The notes beneath the pieces were generated by a model. The model was not told the origin of the DNA. It was given only the letters and a program-made list of their open reading frames with translations, and made no database searches. A stretch of DNA of 64,000 nucleotides from Candidatus Amulumruptor caecigallinarius (GTDB taxonomy: Bacteria > Bacteroidota > Bacteroidia > Bacteroidales > Muribaculaceae): the NCBI GenBank assembly GCA_944321825.1, contig CALUMU010000008.1:37083-101082 (forward strand), in the 5' to 3' direction. Made by a program: the position numbers and the translations under genes. Positions within the stretch are counted from its first letter, which is position 1; every line of letters begins with the position of its first letter. Positions 27,584-36,658 of the stretch are shown here, piece by piece.

Positions 27584-29806
27584 TCATTTTTCCACTAACT
27601 TGAAAATCTGGACACCACTGAGGCCGTAAGCCACATAGAGGATGTCGCCGGATACGGTCACATAGTTGGCCGACTTCCCACCGGCATAACGGTAGGAGGC
27701 CACAACTGACAAGTCGGACTTATCGAGCACGAACAAGCCTCCGTGGCCATAGGCCACATAGACATACCTGCCGTCCACGGCCAGACCGTTGGCTGCCGCC
27801 TCAACGTCATCGTCCACCTTGAACGAAGCCGTTTCCGTCCCGTTAGTGTAACGCTTCACGCCGTTCGCACCCAGACATACGTAGACATCGTTACCGTCGA
27901 CATTGAGCACATTCTTGCCGTTTACCGGGGTAATCATGTCGAGATCGACGGTATGCACAGGCGAAGCGAAACCATAGTCGGATGCTCCGTACTGGTTAAG
28001 CTGCGCCATGGACTGCGTATTGTTATTGTCCGAAAGCGAGAGCACACCTATGCTCGCACCGTCAGTATGGATGAACTTGGAAGAGCCGGCAGTCGGGACT
28101 GCAGCCATCGTGACGAATGTGTTTGCGTCAAGTGTATAATAACCCGTGTTCGTAGCCACCTGGAAGTACGAACCGTTGCGGATAAGACAGTTGGTCGAAG
28201 CCCCCTCCAGACCTATCCGGGTCATTTCCGCAGTTCCGGTCTGGAAGATGCCGCCGCCCAAGCCTACGACACCGAGGAAGGCCCCGTTCTTGGAATCGCC
28301 GGCTGCGACGATGCGGTCACCGTCTACTATAAGATGGTTGAAATCGAGGCTGGGATGTTCCATGAAGGAAAGTATCGCCACGTTCTCATCCGATGCAACA
28401 TTCAGCACCTCCACACAGCCGTGGTAGCCCGACCCGCGTGTATGGTACGATACATATGCCTTGTCGCCGACGGTCTGGATGCATGTGGCGGAAATGTAGT
28501 GGCCGTGGTCCGACGTTTCCACCTGGGCGATATGGTCGATGACGATGCCCGGACCCGGTTCAGCCGGACGCTCGCCGAAAGAAGGATGGCATCCGGCCGC
28601 AGGCAGGTAGGTGTCACCGTTATGCCTGATATTGGACAGCCATTCCAGTTCGCTTCCGCTACGGTTATCTATCTCCTTGTAGTGGATATCCAGCCATCCG
28701 GTGAACATGTCCTTCACGTTCGGCTGGTTGATTTCGATCTTGTCGGCTGAAACCACCGCGTAATCATCGCCGTCCGTGGTGACCGTACAAGGATTCTTCA
28801 TATACAGGGCTCCTGTTTCAACCAGGCTGCCTGACTTGATTTCGAGCAACGACTGGCTGTCCATGCTGATGACAGGTGATGACAGGTAGCTGCCGATGTA
28901 CAGTAAGGCTCTGTTGGTAACATACAGCTCCCGGCCCGCCTCCAGACCGCAGCCCACATACAAGTCGCTGCTGCTGTTAAGCTCCAAGCGACCCGATACG
29001 CTCATGCTGTAGCCTACATAGACGCTGTTGCTGTTGGTTATCTGGACCTCATCGGCAGTCAGGCTGTTGCCGACATGAAAGCGGGCTCCGTACTGTGACA
29101 GTATCAACTTCTCTGCCTCCAGGTCATTCCCGACATAAAATGTCCCGCCTATATTGGAGCCGTCAGGCAACGAGAAGTCGCCCGATGTCATGAAGACGGC
29201 ATTGTTATTGACAGTAAACCCTTTGTCGCTCGCCAGACGGAACTCGCCGTAGTTAAGGACTTCAATGTCGTTAAGAGGCTGCGACGGGTAGCGGACCTGT
29301 CCGCCGGGGAGCACGACAAGCTTTCCCTTGCCATAGTAGCTGCTGATGACCAGTTCGCCGGCCACGTAATATACGTTGTCGTTGAACCACACCTGTGTCT
29401 CCAACGACTTCCCCGCCGGCAGATAATACGTCTTCCCTGATTTGGCTTCCCAGCTATGATAGCCGTCGCCCATCTCGTAGTCATACGCCGGAGATGCGGG
29501 AGCCTCAGGCATGGCGAGAGCCGACGCATCCCCTGCCGCTCTCGACCTGGCAGCCGTCTTGCCGTACATGGTCACCCTCTTGGACAGCTCGGCACTGTTG
29601 TTGTTCACCACTACCTCTGTCTTCGTGAGGTCTGCGGTTGGTCCGCTTGCCACATCGTCCAGCACATCCTGAGAGCAGGAAGCCATGGCTACCATCACTG
29701 CGGCTACCCCAAGGCATTTCGCAGTCTTGCCGGATGCGGCAAGCATACCCCTGTCCCCTCGGAACAGGAATCTCTTCTGTGATAAATCAAAATTTGTTTT
29801 TCTCAT
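27584..29806 (-). CDS. Lipoprotein with beta-solenoid and beta-propeller-like regions
   Basis: 740 residues. The N-terminus ends in a lipobox, MVAMASC, with lipidated Cys44 followed by SQD. Residues about 150-345 form an irregular repeat of 17-21 residues built on YVG/LYVG plus alternating hydrophobics (GTFYVGNDLEAEKLIL, YVGYSMSVSGRLEL, LYVGCGLEAGRELYV), which suggests a beta-solenoid. Residues about 420-740 contain repeated strands such as VDGDRIVAAG, VDGRYVYVAYGHGGLFVLD and VSGDILYVAYGLSGVQIF, suggesting a propeller of the LVIVD/YncE sort. It is probably at the outer membrane or surface. Position in the polysaccharide operon suggests it binds or organises the polymer (inference). No catalytic motif recognised. 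Confidence 0.72.
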   Translation of the reverse strand: MRKTNFDLSQKRFLFRGDRGMLAASGKTAKCLGVAAVMVAMASCSQDVLDDVASGPTADLTKTEVVVNNNSAELSKRVTMYGKTAARSRAAGDASALAMPEAPASPAYDYEMGDGYHSWEAKSGKTYYLPAGKSLETQVWFNDNVYYVAGELVISSYYGKGKLVVLPGGQVRYPSQPLNDIEVLNYGEFRLASDKGFTVNNNAVFMTSGDFSLPDGSNIGGTFYVGNDLEAEKLILSQYGARFHVGNSLTADEVQITNSNSVYVGYSMSVSGRLELNSSSDLYVGCGLEAGRELYVTNRALLYIGSYLSSPVISMDSQSLLEIKSGSLVETGALYMKNPCTVTTDGDDYAVVSADKIEINQPNVKDMFTGWLDIHYKEIDNRSGSELEWLSNIRHNGDTYLPAAGCHPSFGERPAEPGPGIVIDHIAQVETSDHGHYISATCIQTVGDKAYVSYHTRGSGYHGCVEVLNVASDENVAILSFMEHPSLDFNHLIVDGDRIVAAGDSKNGAFLGVVGLGGGIFQTGTAEMTRIGLEGASTNCLIRNGSYFQVATNTGYYTLDANTFVTMAAVPTAGSSKFIHTDGASIGVLSLSDNNNTQSMAQLNQYGASDYGFASPVHTVDLDMITPVNGKNVLNVDGNDVYVCLGANGVKRYTNGTETASFKVDDDVEAAANGLAVDGRYVYVAYGHGGLFVLDKSDLSVVASYRYAGGKSANYVTVSGDILYVAYGLSGVQIFKLVEK

Positions 29807-29961
29807 CGAATTTATTTTTTAAGGTTTGAATGGACCTCCGCACGATGCATGACGCTCTGATTCGCCCTGATCGCGGACGGACGGTCGTTGTGTATATGTA
29901 TGTATTAAATATTATGTTAAGAACCTGATTTACACCGCTCCCTGTGTAATGGAGCCGCAGC

Positions 29962-31239
29962 CTACAGCCGTCGGGTGACCTGCGCCACGTCAAGCGAACC
30001 TTTCACATCGTAGACGATGCCTTGCGGACGGCACAGCCCCTTGAGATCCATCTGGCGGAAGCAGCTGTGGCTGACGCAATGCACCACCGCGTCGAAAAGT
30101 TTTCCAGACAGGACTGCGGGATCGGTCTCGACGACGATTCCGTAGCGCTCCCTGACCGCCACACTGTCTATCCAAGGGTCGAATACGGTAATGTTACCTG
30201 TATAGTCCGACAGGTGCTTGTAGATTTCGACCACCTTGGTGTTGCGGAAGTCCGGGCAATTCTCTTTGAACGTGAATCCAAGCATCAGTATGTCCAAATC
30301 TTTGGCGACGACACGGTTATGCGCCATACAGCGCACCACCTCGTTGGCCACGTATCCGCCCATGCTTTCGTTCACAAGCCTCGCTTCGGTCATCAGCCTC
30401 GGGATGAGCCCGTTCATACGGGCCTTCTGTATCAGGTAGTACGGATCCACGCTGATGCAGTGTCCGCCCACCAGTCCAGGCCTGAAAGGCAGGAAATTCC
30501 ACTTGGTAGCGGCAGCGTCTATCACCTCGTTCGTGTCGATTCCCATCGTGTTCATGACGACGGCTATCTCGTTCATCAGTGCGATGTTCACGTCGCGCTG
30601 GGTGTTCTCGATAATCTTGGCTGCTTCAGCCACTTTGATGGATGAAACCGGGAAAGTGCCGCCAAGCAATACCGAGCCGTACAGCTCGTCGACGAAGCTG
30701 GCCGTCGCTGGCGTTGAGCCGGAGGTTATTTTGCGGATATTTTCTACGGTGCGTTCCTTGTCGCCGGGGTTGATTCGTTCGGGCGAGTACCCTGCAAAGA
30801 AGTCACGGTTGCAGGCCAGTCCCGAGACCTGCTCGATGACGGGTACGCAGACTTCTTCCGTCACGCCAGGATAGACCGTCGACTCGTAGATGACGGTATC
30901 GCCTTTCTTCAGGACCCCGCCCACAAGGCGGCTGGCCTCCTTCAGGGCGGTGAGGTCGGGCACGTTGTAGTCGTCCACCGGTGTAGGCACCGTGACGATG
31001 TACACGTTGCAGCCCTGAAGGTCTGCAACGTCGGACGTACAGGTGAGGTTACCGTCCAACGCTTTACGCAAGGCTTCTTCGCCGATTTCCATCGTGGCAT
31101 CGTGGCCTGCGTTAAGCTCGTCTATCCGCCCCTGCCTGATGTCGAATCCCACGACACCGTACTTCCGTGCGAACAGGCACGCCAGCGGAAGCCCCACATA
31201 ACCCAGTCCGATGATTCCTATCGTTACTGTCTTTTCCAT
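29962..31239 (-). CDS. UDP-N-acetylhexosamine 6-dehydrogenase (TviB/WbpO-like)
   Basis: NAD-dependent oxidation of a UDP-sugar C6 hydroxyl to a carboxylate, supplying an acidic sugar for polymer synthesis. The N-terminal Rossmann motif is IGIIGLGYVGLPLA (about 7-20), TVPTPVDDYNVPDL follows (about 83-96), and the catalytic Cys261 lies in GGHCISVDPYYL. The stretch GFTFKENCPDFRNTKV (about 322-337) is typical of the TviB/WbpO branch, which acts on UDP-GlcNAc or UDP-GalNAc, rather than of UDP-glucose or GDP-mannose enzymes. The 425-residue length fits. It lies 38 bp after the GT2 gene. The exact substrate is inference. Confidence 0.88.
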   Translation of the reverse strand: MEKTVTIGIIGLGYVGLPLACLFARKYGVVGFDIRQGRIDELNAGHDATMEIGEEALRKALDGNLTCTSDVADLQGCNVYIVTVPTPVDDYNVPDLTALKEASRLVGGVLKKGDTVIYESTVYPGVTEEVCVPVIEQVSGLACNRDFFAGYSPERINPGDKERTVENIRKITSGSTPATASFVDELYGSVLLGGTFPVSSIKVAEAAKIIENTQRDVNIALMNEIAVVMNTMGIDTNEVIDAAATKWNFLPFRPGLVGGHCISVDPYYLIQKARMNGLIPRLMTEARLVNESMGGYVANEVVRCMAHNRVVAKDLDILMLGFTFKENCPDFRNTKVVEIYKHLSDYTGNITVFDPWIDSVAVRERYGIVVETDPAVLSGKLFDAVVHCVSHSCFRQMDLKGLCRPQGIVYDVKGSLDVAQVTRRL

Positions 31240-31277
31240 ATCTCACTATTATCTCTGTATGTATTGTAGTTTTTGTG

Positions 31278-32600
31278 TCATAATCCTTCCATACGGGCTA
31301 TCGCCGAAGTCTTCTCAGGATTCCATCTGTCACGGTAGGAGGTGCGGAAAAACAGCTCCTCCGTGTGCCCTATCAGCCTGACAATCCTCATGAAATATCC
31401 CATATAAAATGTGTAGAATACCAGGTATGCCCCCAGCCTCCTCTCCTCGCGCGCCCTCTCCGAAACGCACTGCATGACCGAAAACGCCATGGCGGAGAAT
31501 GAGAAACGGATAATCCACCCCACGACGAGTATCTCCATCAGGCGGTCCGTGTTGGCGAATATCAGCGTAATCATGTAGAACACCCAGACATAGTTGAACA
31601 CGAAGTCGTACAAGATATTCTCCAGATTGGATAGCATGTTAAGGAACGAAAAGTTCCTGTCGGACCAAAGTATATCCCTGTGCTTGCGGAGTCGGAAACG
31701 CACGAGCGACTTTGACCAGCGTTTACGCTGCCTGAAGAGCGCGTGCCATTTCTCCGGCACATTGGTCATGCAGATGGCATCCTCGGCGAAATGCACTTTG
31801 TAACCGGCCTTGCGGAACTTCTGCGTGATGTCTCCGTCCAGCCCCGGCCCTATGTCCCAACCTCCGACCTCGCGCAGGATTTCCGTATCGAATGCTCCGA
31901 ATGCCCCCGATATGATGTGGTACAGCCCCAGGCTGTCGGTCACCATGCGCCCTACCTGGATGGAGCGCAGGTATTCCAGCGCCTGCATGGAGGTACACAG
32001 CGAAGCGTCGGCGTTGCGCACCTTCACGCACCCTCCCACCGCCTTGACCTTACGGTCGTAATAGAACGGGAGAAGCACTTTCTCGATAGCGTCGCGGTCA
32101 AGCGACGAGTCGGCGTCCAGATGGACTATGTATTTACCTCGGGCGTGCGCGACTCCGTAGTTGGCCGCGCTCGCTTTCCCGCCGCGCTCGGTCATTCGGA
32201 AGAACTTGTCGATATAGCCCCGGCGTTGCAGGTCGCGGCAAATCACTGGTGTCGCGTCGTCCGAACCGTCATCGATGATGATTATCTCGAAATTGTCATA
32301 GGTCTGCTCGCGCAGTGTGGATACCAGCTTGTAGATGTGCGCGCCTTCGTTCTTGCCCGGAGCGAGGATGGTCACCAGCGGCTTCTCGAGAAACAGCCTG
32401 TAGCGCGCCTCCGTCCGGCGGTTGTGCCTGCGGCGGAATGTCAGCCCGTAGCGCAGAGCCACCACCAGGTCGAACAGGTAATAACGCGGGAATTCGATGA
32501 AAAACAGGAACCAGAATGTCGCGGCCATCTCGCTCCACCCGAAATTGGAGGTGAAGCAGGCCACGATGCCGTCGATGATTTCAAAAGCATAGCTCAACAT
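31278..32600 (-). CDS. Processive family 2 glycosyltransferase (exopolysaccharide synthase)
   Basis: 440 residues in the class of Alg8, PgaC and hyaluronan synthase: inner-membrane enzymes that polymerise a sugar and pass it across the membrane. A hydrophobic segment lies at about 28-50. The GT-A domain shows IDDGSDDAT (about 109-117), the metal-binding HLDADSS (160-166), GLDGD at the acceptor site (about 253-257) and QRKRW (291-295), the Q/RxxRW motif of processive enzymes. Several membrane helices follow (about 318-415). Downstream of it is the dehydrogenase and upstream the zinc-ribbon protein and HlyD-like gene, an arrangement like alg8-alg44. The polymer is not known. Confidence 0.85.
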   Translation of the reverse strand: MLSYAFEIIDGIVACFTSNFGWSEMAATFWFLFFIEFPRYYLFDLVVALRYGLTFRRRHNRRTEARYRLFLEKPLVTILAPGKNEGAHIYKLVSTLREQTYDNFEIIIIDDGSDDATPVICRDLQRRGYIDKFFRMTERGGKASAANYGVAHARGKYIVHLDADSSLDRDAIEKVLLPFYYDRKVKAVGGCVKVRNADASLCTSMQALEYLRSIQVGRMVTDSLGLYHIISGAFGAFDTEILREVGGWDIGPGLDGDITQKFRKAGYKVHFAEDAICMTNVPEKWHALFRQRKRWSKSLVRFRLRKHRDILWSDRNFSFLNMLSNLENILYDFVFNYVWVFYMITLIFANTDRLMEILVVGWIIRFSFSAMAFSVMQCVSERAREERRLGAYLVFYTFYMGYFMRIVRLIGHTEELFFRTSYRDRWNPEKTSAIARMEGL

Positions 32601-32625
32601 AGGCTCCGTCAGTTTTTTCCGCTTT

Positions 32626-34047
32626 CTAATGCCGTTCGTCCTCTATCCGGCGGATGAACTGTTCAACATCGTCGCCAGGCGTATATATATAGGTGTCCAC
32701 CAGCTCGAACTGGAAACCGTCATGCAGCTCGCGGTAATCGTCCAGCTCCTCTTTCAGCTCGTACTCCATCTGTCCCCGCCTGACGGCAATCTCCCCTTCC
32801 GCCACGCGGCACAGGAAATAGTAGTTGTTGCCCCACAACGCGCTTTTGTAGTTGTAGAAGCGGGTCATGGCCCGCACAATCGGCGGGACAACGTCCTGGG
32901 AAAGCATTTCGTCAGACATCGGGTCGAATACATAGAATCGGGCGATGACGAACACCTCCTGCTGTCCCTGCCCCGTGCGTGATGCCATACGCAGGTAATC
33001 CAGGAAATCACGCATGGATGAATAACCGTAGAATCCCACCTGGCTCACCGTCAGCCGCACGTCGTTGTTGGCGAAGGCCCTTATGCCTTCAGGCGTGAAC
33101 TCGTACTCTTCCACATCGATAGGCATCAGCCCGTCGGTGGAATGGGTCTGCCTACACGATGCGCACAGCACACTCATATCGGGATACATGAACGAGTCGC
33201 CACATTCGCCGCAGGTGTACACGGAAGAAGGCTTGTCATAGTCCACTCCGATGTGCCGGAGCATGCGCCCGCACTTAGGGCAGCGCAGGTCTCCGTCGCA
33301 GGCATACGACGATTCGGGAGATACGTTGGCGCACCGGAAATGATGGATGACTGCTTCCTCTTTAAGGTTCGAACTGCCGCATTTGGGGCAGCACTCGAAA
33401 AACAGCAGGTGGCTGCGGTGGCACGACGGACACACATGTATCTTATGCACGAACCGTGTGCGGTGTATATATCCGAGCTTGAGCAGCTGCTGATGGAAGA
33501 AATGACGCTCCTCCATCAGCATGTATTCCTGCTCTTCGTCCCATATCGTATAGTAGTACAGGGCCATGTAACCTGAGTTAAGCCCGGGCGTGGGTTCAGA
33601 CGAGAATGTGAACTGTCGGCGCGAGATGGCATAGCGGCAGAGCCTCAGGACCTCTTCGGCGTGAGTAACGACGGGCTCCGTGCCGAGCAAGAAGTTGAGG
33701 TGCCGCATGTTGGCGTATATGTCCTCGATACCCTGCGCCACGTTGTGGTCGGTAGGCGACGAGGCATAACCGTCTACGATGACTTCAGCCTTTCCGAGCC
33801 AACCGCTCAGCCTCCGCGTGACATAACAAGGCTTGAACCGGCATTTCTCCGACTGGAGCGGGGAGGCCAGACGTATGGCCAGCATGTTGCGGTTCATCTG
33901 CGGCGACATCACGTTGATAAACATTGCATCGAAGTCCTCGAACGACAGTCCGGGCGTGCGGTCCACTTCCACCACATCGTTTATCACCAGTATCTTACGC
34001 CTGTTGACGTTAGTGACTATCTGATATTTTTTATCTTTCCCGTCCAT
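32626..34047 (-). CDS. Multi-zinc-ribbon protein resembling the TackOD1 domain
   Basis: 473 residues, soluble, no signal peptide. Residues about 195-305 hold at least five CxxC pairs: C206/C209, C220/C223, C256/C259, C279/C282, C295/C298, plus C239 and C250. The pattern CPKCGSSNL, then FRCANVSPESSYACDGDLRCPKCGRMLRHIGVDYDKP split by short spacers, then YTCGECG, matches my recollection of the TackOD1 (thaumarchaeal output domain 1) family, which is linked to signalling and exopolysaccharide genes. The N-terminal 190 residues may be a degenerate sensor. Residues about 340-473 resemble a degenerate nucleotide-cyclase-like region (inference, weak). It sits between the HlyD-like gene (3 bp) and the synthase (26 bp), where alginate systems have a c-di-GMP-binding regulator. 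Confidence 0.6.
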   Translation of the reverse strand: MDGKDKKYQIVTNVNRRKILVINDVVEVDRTPGLSFEDFDAMFINVMSPQMNRNMLAIRLASPLQSEKCRFKPCYVTRRLSGWLGKAEVIVDGYASSPTDHNVAQGIEDIYANMRHLNFLLGTEPVVTHAEEVLRLCRYAISRRQFTFSSEPTPGLNSGYMALYYYTIWDEEQEYMLMEERHFFHQQLLKLGYIHRTRFVHKIHVCPSCHRSHLLFFECCPKCGSSNLKEEAVIHHFRCANVSPESSYACDGDLRCPKCGRMLRHIGVDYDKPSSVYTCGECGDSFMYPDMSVLCASCRQTHSTDGLMPIDVEEYEFTPEGIRAFANNDVRLTVSQVGFYGYSSMRDFLDYLRMASRTGQGQQEVFVIARFYVFDPMSDEMLSQDVVPPIVRAMTRFYNYKSALWGNNYYFLCRVAEGEIAVRRGQMEYELKEELDDYRELHDGFQFELVDTYIYTPGDDVEQFIRRIEDERH

Positions 34048-34049
34048 AA

Positions 34050-35261
34050 TCAGTCCTCCTCCTGTTTTTCCGTCTGCTGTGCCAATCCTCCGGATGCCGC
34101 ATCTGCCCGTCCGGCCAATGCGGAGTCATTGACCAGGAATCCGCGTCCCACTTCATAACGCATGTCCTCTTGGCGCATCTCCTGCCCGTCGCTGCCGAAG
34201 CCGAAATTCCTGATTCTCACCGTCACCGGAAGCCCCGAAGCCGTACCCCAGAACGGTATGATCTGACCTTTGTCTATCTCCAGCAGTGCTATCAACGCAG
34301 TGTTCTGCCGGGCAAAGTAGCTGCGCAGATGTTCGGGGACGAGTTCGGCACGTATGCCCTTGATAACCACATGCGCGCTGAACGACAAATCGTCTCCGAC
34401 GATGACCTCGGCCTTCATGTTGTTGCTCATCCGGTGAGCCTTGTCTATCGGGACGTATGCCAGCACCTGCAGGTTGTTGGCCTGCAGATCCAGATGCTGC
34501 AACGTGATGATGTCCTCCTGCTCGAAGAACACCATGTGCATGGGTGCATGCACATTCACGATGAAAGCGTCGTTGTTAGATATGTAATACCGCCGGATTT
34601 CCTTCGGCTGGTCCGAACCTGGATTCTCGTAAACCTGTAGCTGCCCGCGGTTGCTACGTGCGTCCGGATTCCCGGTAGTGGTTTCGCTTATCATCCTCGC
34701 CAGCACCCCCAGCTCGCTGCGCAATGCCTTTTTCCGGGCCTCGGCCTCCAGCAGCTCCCTTTCGAGGTCGAGCTTGTGCGCGTTGTCGCTCAGCCCGAAC
34801 TGTATGTTATGCTGCTCGGTGGCTATCTGTTTCTTGAGCTCTGCAATCCTCACATCCAGCACACCGGCCTGCTGGTAGGCGGAAGTGTGCTGCAGCACCA
34901 GGTTACGGCGGCGGGCATGGATTTCCGGCTCGGCATCGGGGTCGGCATCGTGGACGAGCCAGTCCATGATATAATACGAGAACAGCGTATCGCCCTTAGC
35001 GATAATCTTTCCAGGAGAGACATAGACACTGTCGAGGTAGATGTTGTATGGAGCCCGCACCCGGTTCACGTCAAGATGGATGTATCCGTCGTACTCCGTA
35101 TAAAGTATCTGCCGTCCGCAATACAGGAGCACCAGACCTATAATAGTCGCCAGGATGATGCCTGATACGACCTGCTGCCGGTTAAGCTTGCGCTTACGTC
35201 GGCGTAGTATCGCTTCGAGGTTCTCTTTCTCATCCAGTGAACGGTATGTAAAGTTCTTCAT
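34050..35261 (-). CDS. HlyD-like membrane-fusion (periplasmic adaptor) protein
   Basis: 403 residues from the ATG at 35261; the TTG nine bases upstream is a less likely start. A basic cytoplasmic start is followed by one membrane helix (about 33-50). Next comes a beta/biotinyl-like region (VRAPYNIYLDSVYVSPGKIIAKGDTLF), a predicted coiled-coil hairpin (about 110-190, rich in Leu/Glu/Lys), and a returning beta-barrel region (VLAYVPIDKAHRMSNNMKAEVIVG). This is the layout of HlyD/Alg44-type adaptors that bridge inner-membrane synthase and outer-membrane channel. It lies directly between the TolC-like gene and the zinc-ribbon gene. No PilZ domain is visible. Confidence 0.8.
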   Translation of the reverse strand: MKNFTYRSLDEKENLEAILRRRKRKLNRQQVVSGIILATIIGLVLLYCGRQILYTEYDGYIHLDVNRVRAPYNIYLDSVYVSPGKIIAKGDTLFSYYIMDWLVHDADPDAEPEIHARRRNLVLQHTSAYQQAGVLDVRIAELKKQIATEQHNIQFGLSDNAHKLDLERELLEAEARKKALRSELGVLARMISETTTGNPDARSNRGQLQVYENPGSDQPKEIRRYYISNNDAFIVNVHAPMHMVFFEQEDIITLQHLDLQANNLQVLAYVPIDKAHRMSNNMKAEVIVGDDLSFSAHVVIKGIRAELVPEHLRSYFARQNTALIALLEIDKGQIIPFWGTASGLPVTVRIRNFGFGSDGQEMRQEDMRYEVGRGFLVNDSALAGRADAASGGLAQQTEKQEED

Positions 35262-35295
35262 TGCCACCAATATATATTAAGACACCGTTTCGATT

Positions 35296-36651
35296 TCAGT
35301 CCATAACCTTTTCCTCATAACAGAAAGTCTCTACAGGCTCATCCGTCAGGTAACGGGCAAGGTCGGCGATCTGACAGTCACGCTGGTACTGGAATTCGGC
35401 CATCTTTTCCAGGCACATCAGGTAGCTGTTGTATTCCTTCATGCGTGCCAGACGGTCGTATTCCCCGATACGGTTGGCATAGGCTTCTTTCCTGACGGCA
35501 AGGTAATGCAACAGCTCCCTGCTCCGCCTGTATTCACCCTCGATGGAAAGGTTAAGCCTCCCGATACCGTCAAGGATAAAACGCACCTCGTCATACACCC
35601 GGGCAAGCAAGCGGTCATGCTCTGCGCCCAACAGCCCGCGCTCGGCACGGATGCTCTGCCGTTGCCGCTTGGACTCCGCCGACAGGGGCAGCCTGAAGCT
35701 TATGCCGGCATCCACGTTGGACGAATTGGGCAGTGCCGTCCGCGTATAATAGGAATAGCGCACAAAAGGTGCTATATCGACATTATTCCAGTAATCAGTA
35801 TTCGCTTCCCGCTGTTCCAGTAGAGCCATGCGGAGCCCCAGCTCCTTCAGGTCTATCTGCCTGTCGCAGATATGCTGCAGCAGCCTGGCAGAATCCACCA
35901 TCACCAGCCGCACAGCCGGACACGACAAGTCACGGGCTTGCGGATAACGGTTGCCGCCGACGCTCATCAACTTGCGCTCGGCTTCCGCTTTCTCGTTGAG
36001 TATTTCCAGCAGCCCGTCGCTGCTTATGTTCTCGTTGTGCAGCAGGTAGTCATGGGCATCGCTTAGCAGCGCGAGATTGTCTATGCGGTGGCGCAATATC
36101 CCGCACAGCAGGCTGTCGTAACGTGACCTGAAAAGCTCCTTCTGCCTCACGACCGACATTCCGAGGCGGTTCTTTTCGTATGCCAGACGGTCCAACTCGC
36201 CTTTGAGCCGTATCTCGTTGACCGTCCCTTTCCGTCTGAAGATAGAACTCTGCAATGGCGACCAGCGGAGTTCGGCCTGCACTTTGGCATTATATTGCGA
36301 CACAGCATCGTCTTCGTCCATGCCCAATCCTTCATCCAGCCGGTAATAGGTCTGTCCGGTTATCTGAAGCCCGGTGCGGCTTTTGAATTCCTTTATTTCG
36401 GCCTCCACGCGCCGGTCAAGAGCTTGGTCGATTACGTCGGCCGACACCGCAACAGATCCGGGAGCGGGGACGCGCCGGTCTCCAGACAAGTCCGTCGCAA
36501 CGTCACGTGACGGATGGAGCAAGGAGTCCAATTCGGCGAAGCGGAGCTCGAACCGGCCCAGAATCTCCCTGCCGTCCGTTACTGTCTGTGAAAATGCACC
36601 ATTCGTCAGGAAGGCGCATAAGACATATGCTATGGGTCTGACTGCTCTCAT
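35296..36651 (-). CDS. TolC-like outer-membrane efflux protein
   Basis: About 451 residues from the ATG at 36651, where a signal peptide begins (MRAVRPIAYVLCAFLTNGAFSQ). Longer in-frame versions would run into the preceding kinase gene, which ends at 36659. The mature protein is dominated by long amphipathic helices and has strands resembling the TolC barrel (GLQITGQTYYRL, IAPFVRYSYYTRT, DAGISFRLPLSAESK). Two half-repeats of helix-strand-helix character fit an outer-membrane efflux trimer. With the HlyD-like gene directly downstream (35 bp), it probably gives the polymer an exit channel. Family similarity is low, so this call rests on fold pattern and context. Confidence 0.65.
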   Translation of the reverse strand: MRAVRPIAYVLCAFLTNGAFSQTVTDGREILGRFELRFAELDSLLHPSRDVATDLSGDRRVPAPGSVAVSADVIDQALDRRVEAEIKEFKSRTGLQITGQTYYRLDEGLGMDEDDAVSQYNAKVQAELRWSPLQSSIFRRKGTVNEIRLKGELDRLAYEKNRLGMSVVRQKELFRSRYDSLLCGILRHRIDNLALLSDAHDYLLHNENISSDGLLEILNEKAEAERKLMSVGGNRYPQARDLSCPAVRLVMVDSARLLQHICDRQIDLKELGLRMALLEQREANTDYWNNVDIAPFVRYSYYTRTALPNSSNVDAGISFRLPLSAESKRQRQSIRAERGLLGAEHDRLLARVYDEVRFILDGIGRLNLSIEGEYRRSRELLHYLAVRKEAYANRIGEYDRLARMKEYNSYLMCLEKMAEFQYQRDCQIADLARYLTDEPVETFCYEEKVMD

Positions 36652-36658
36652 CGGTGTT

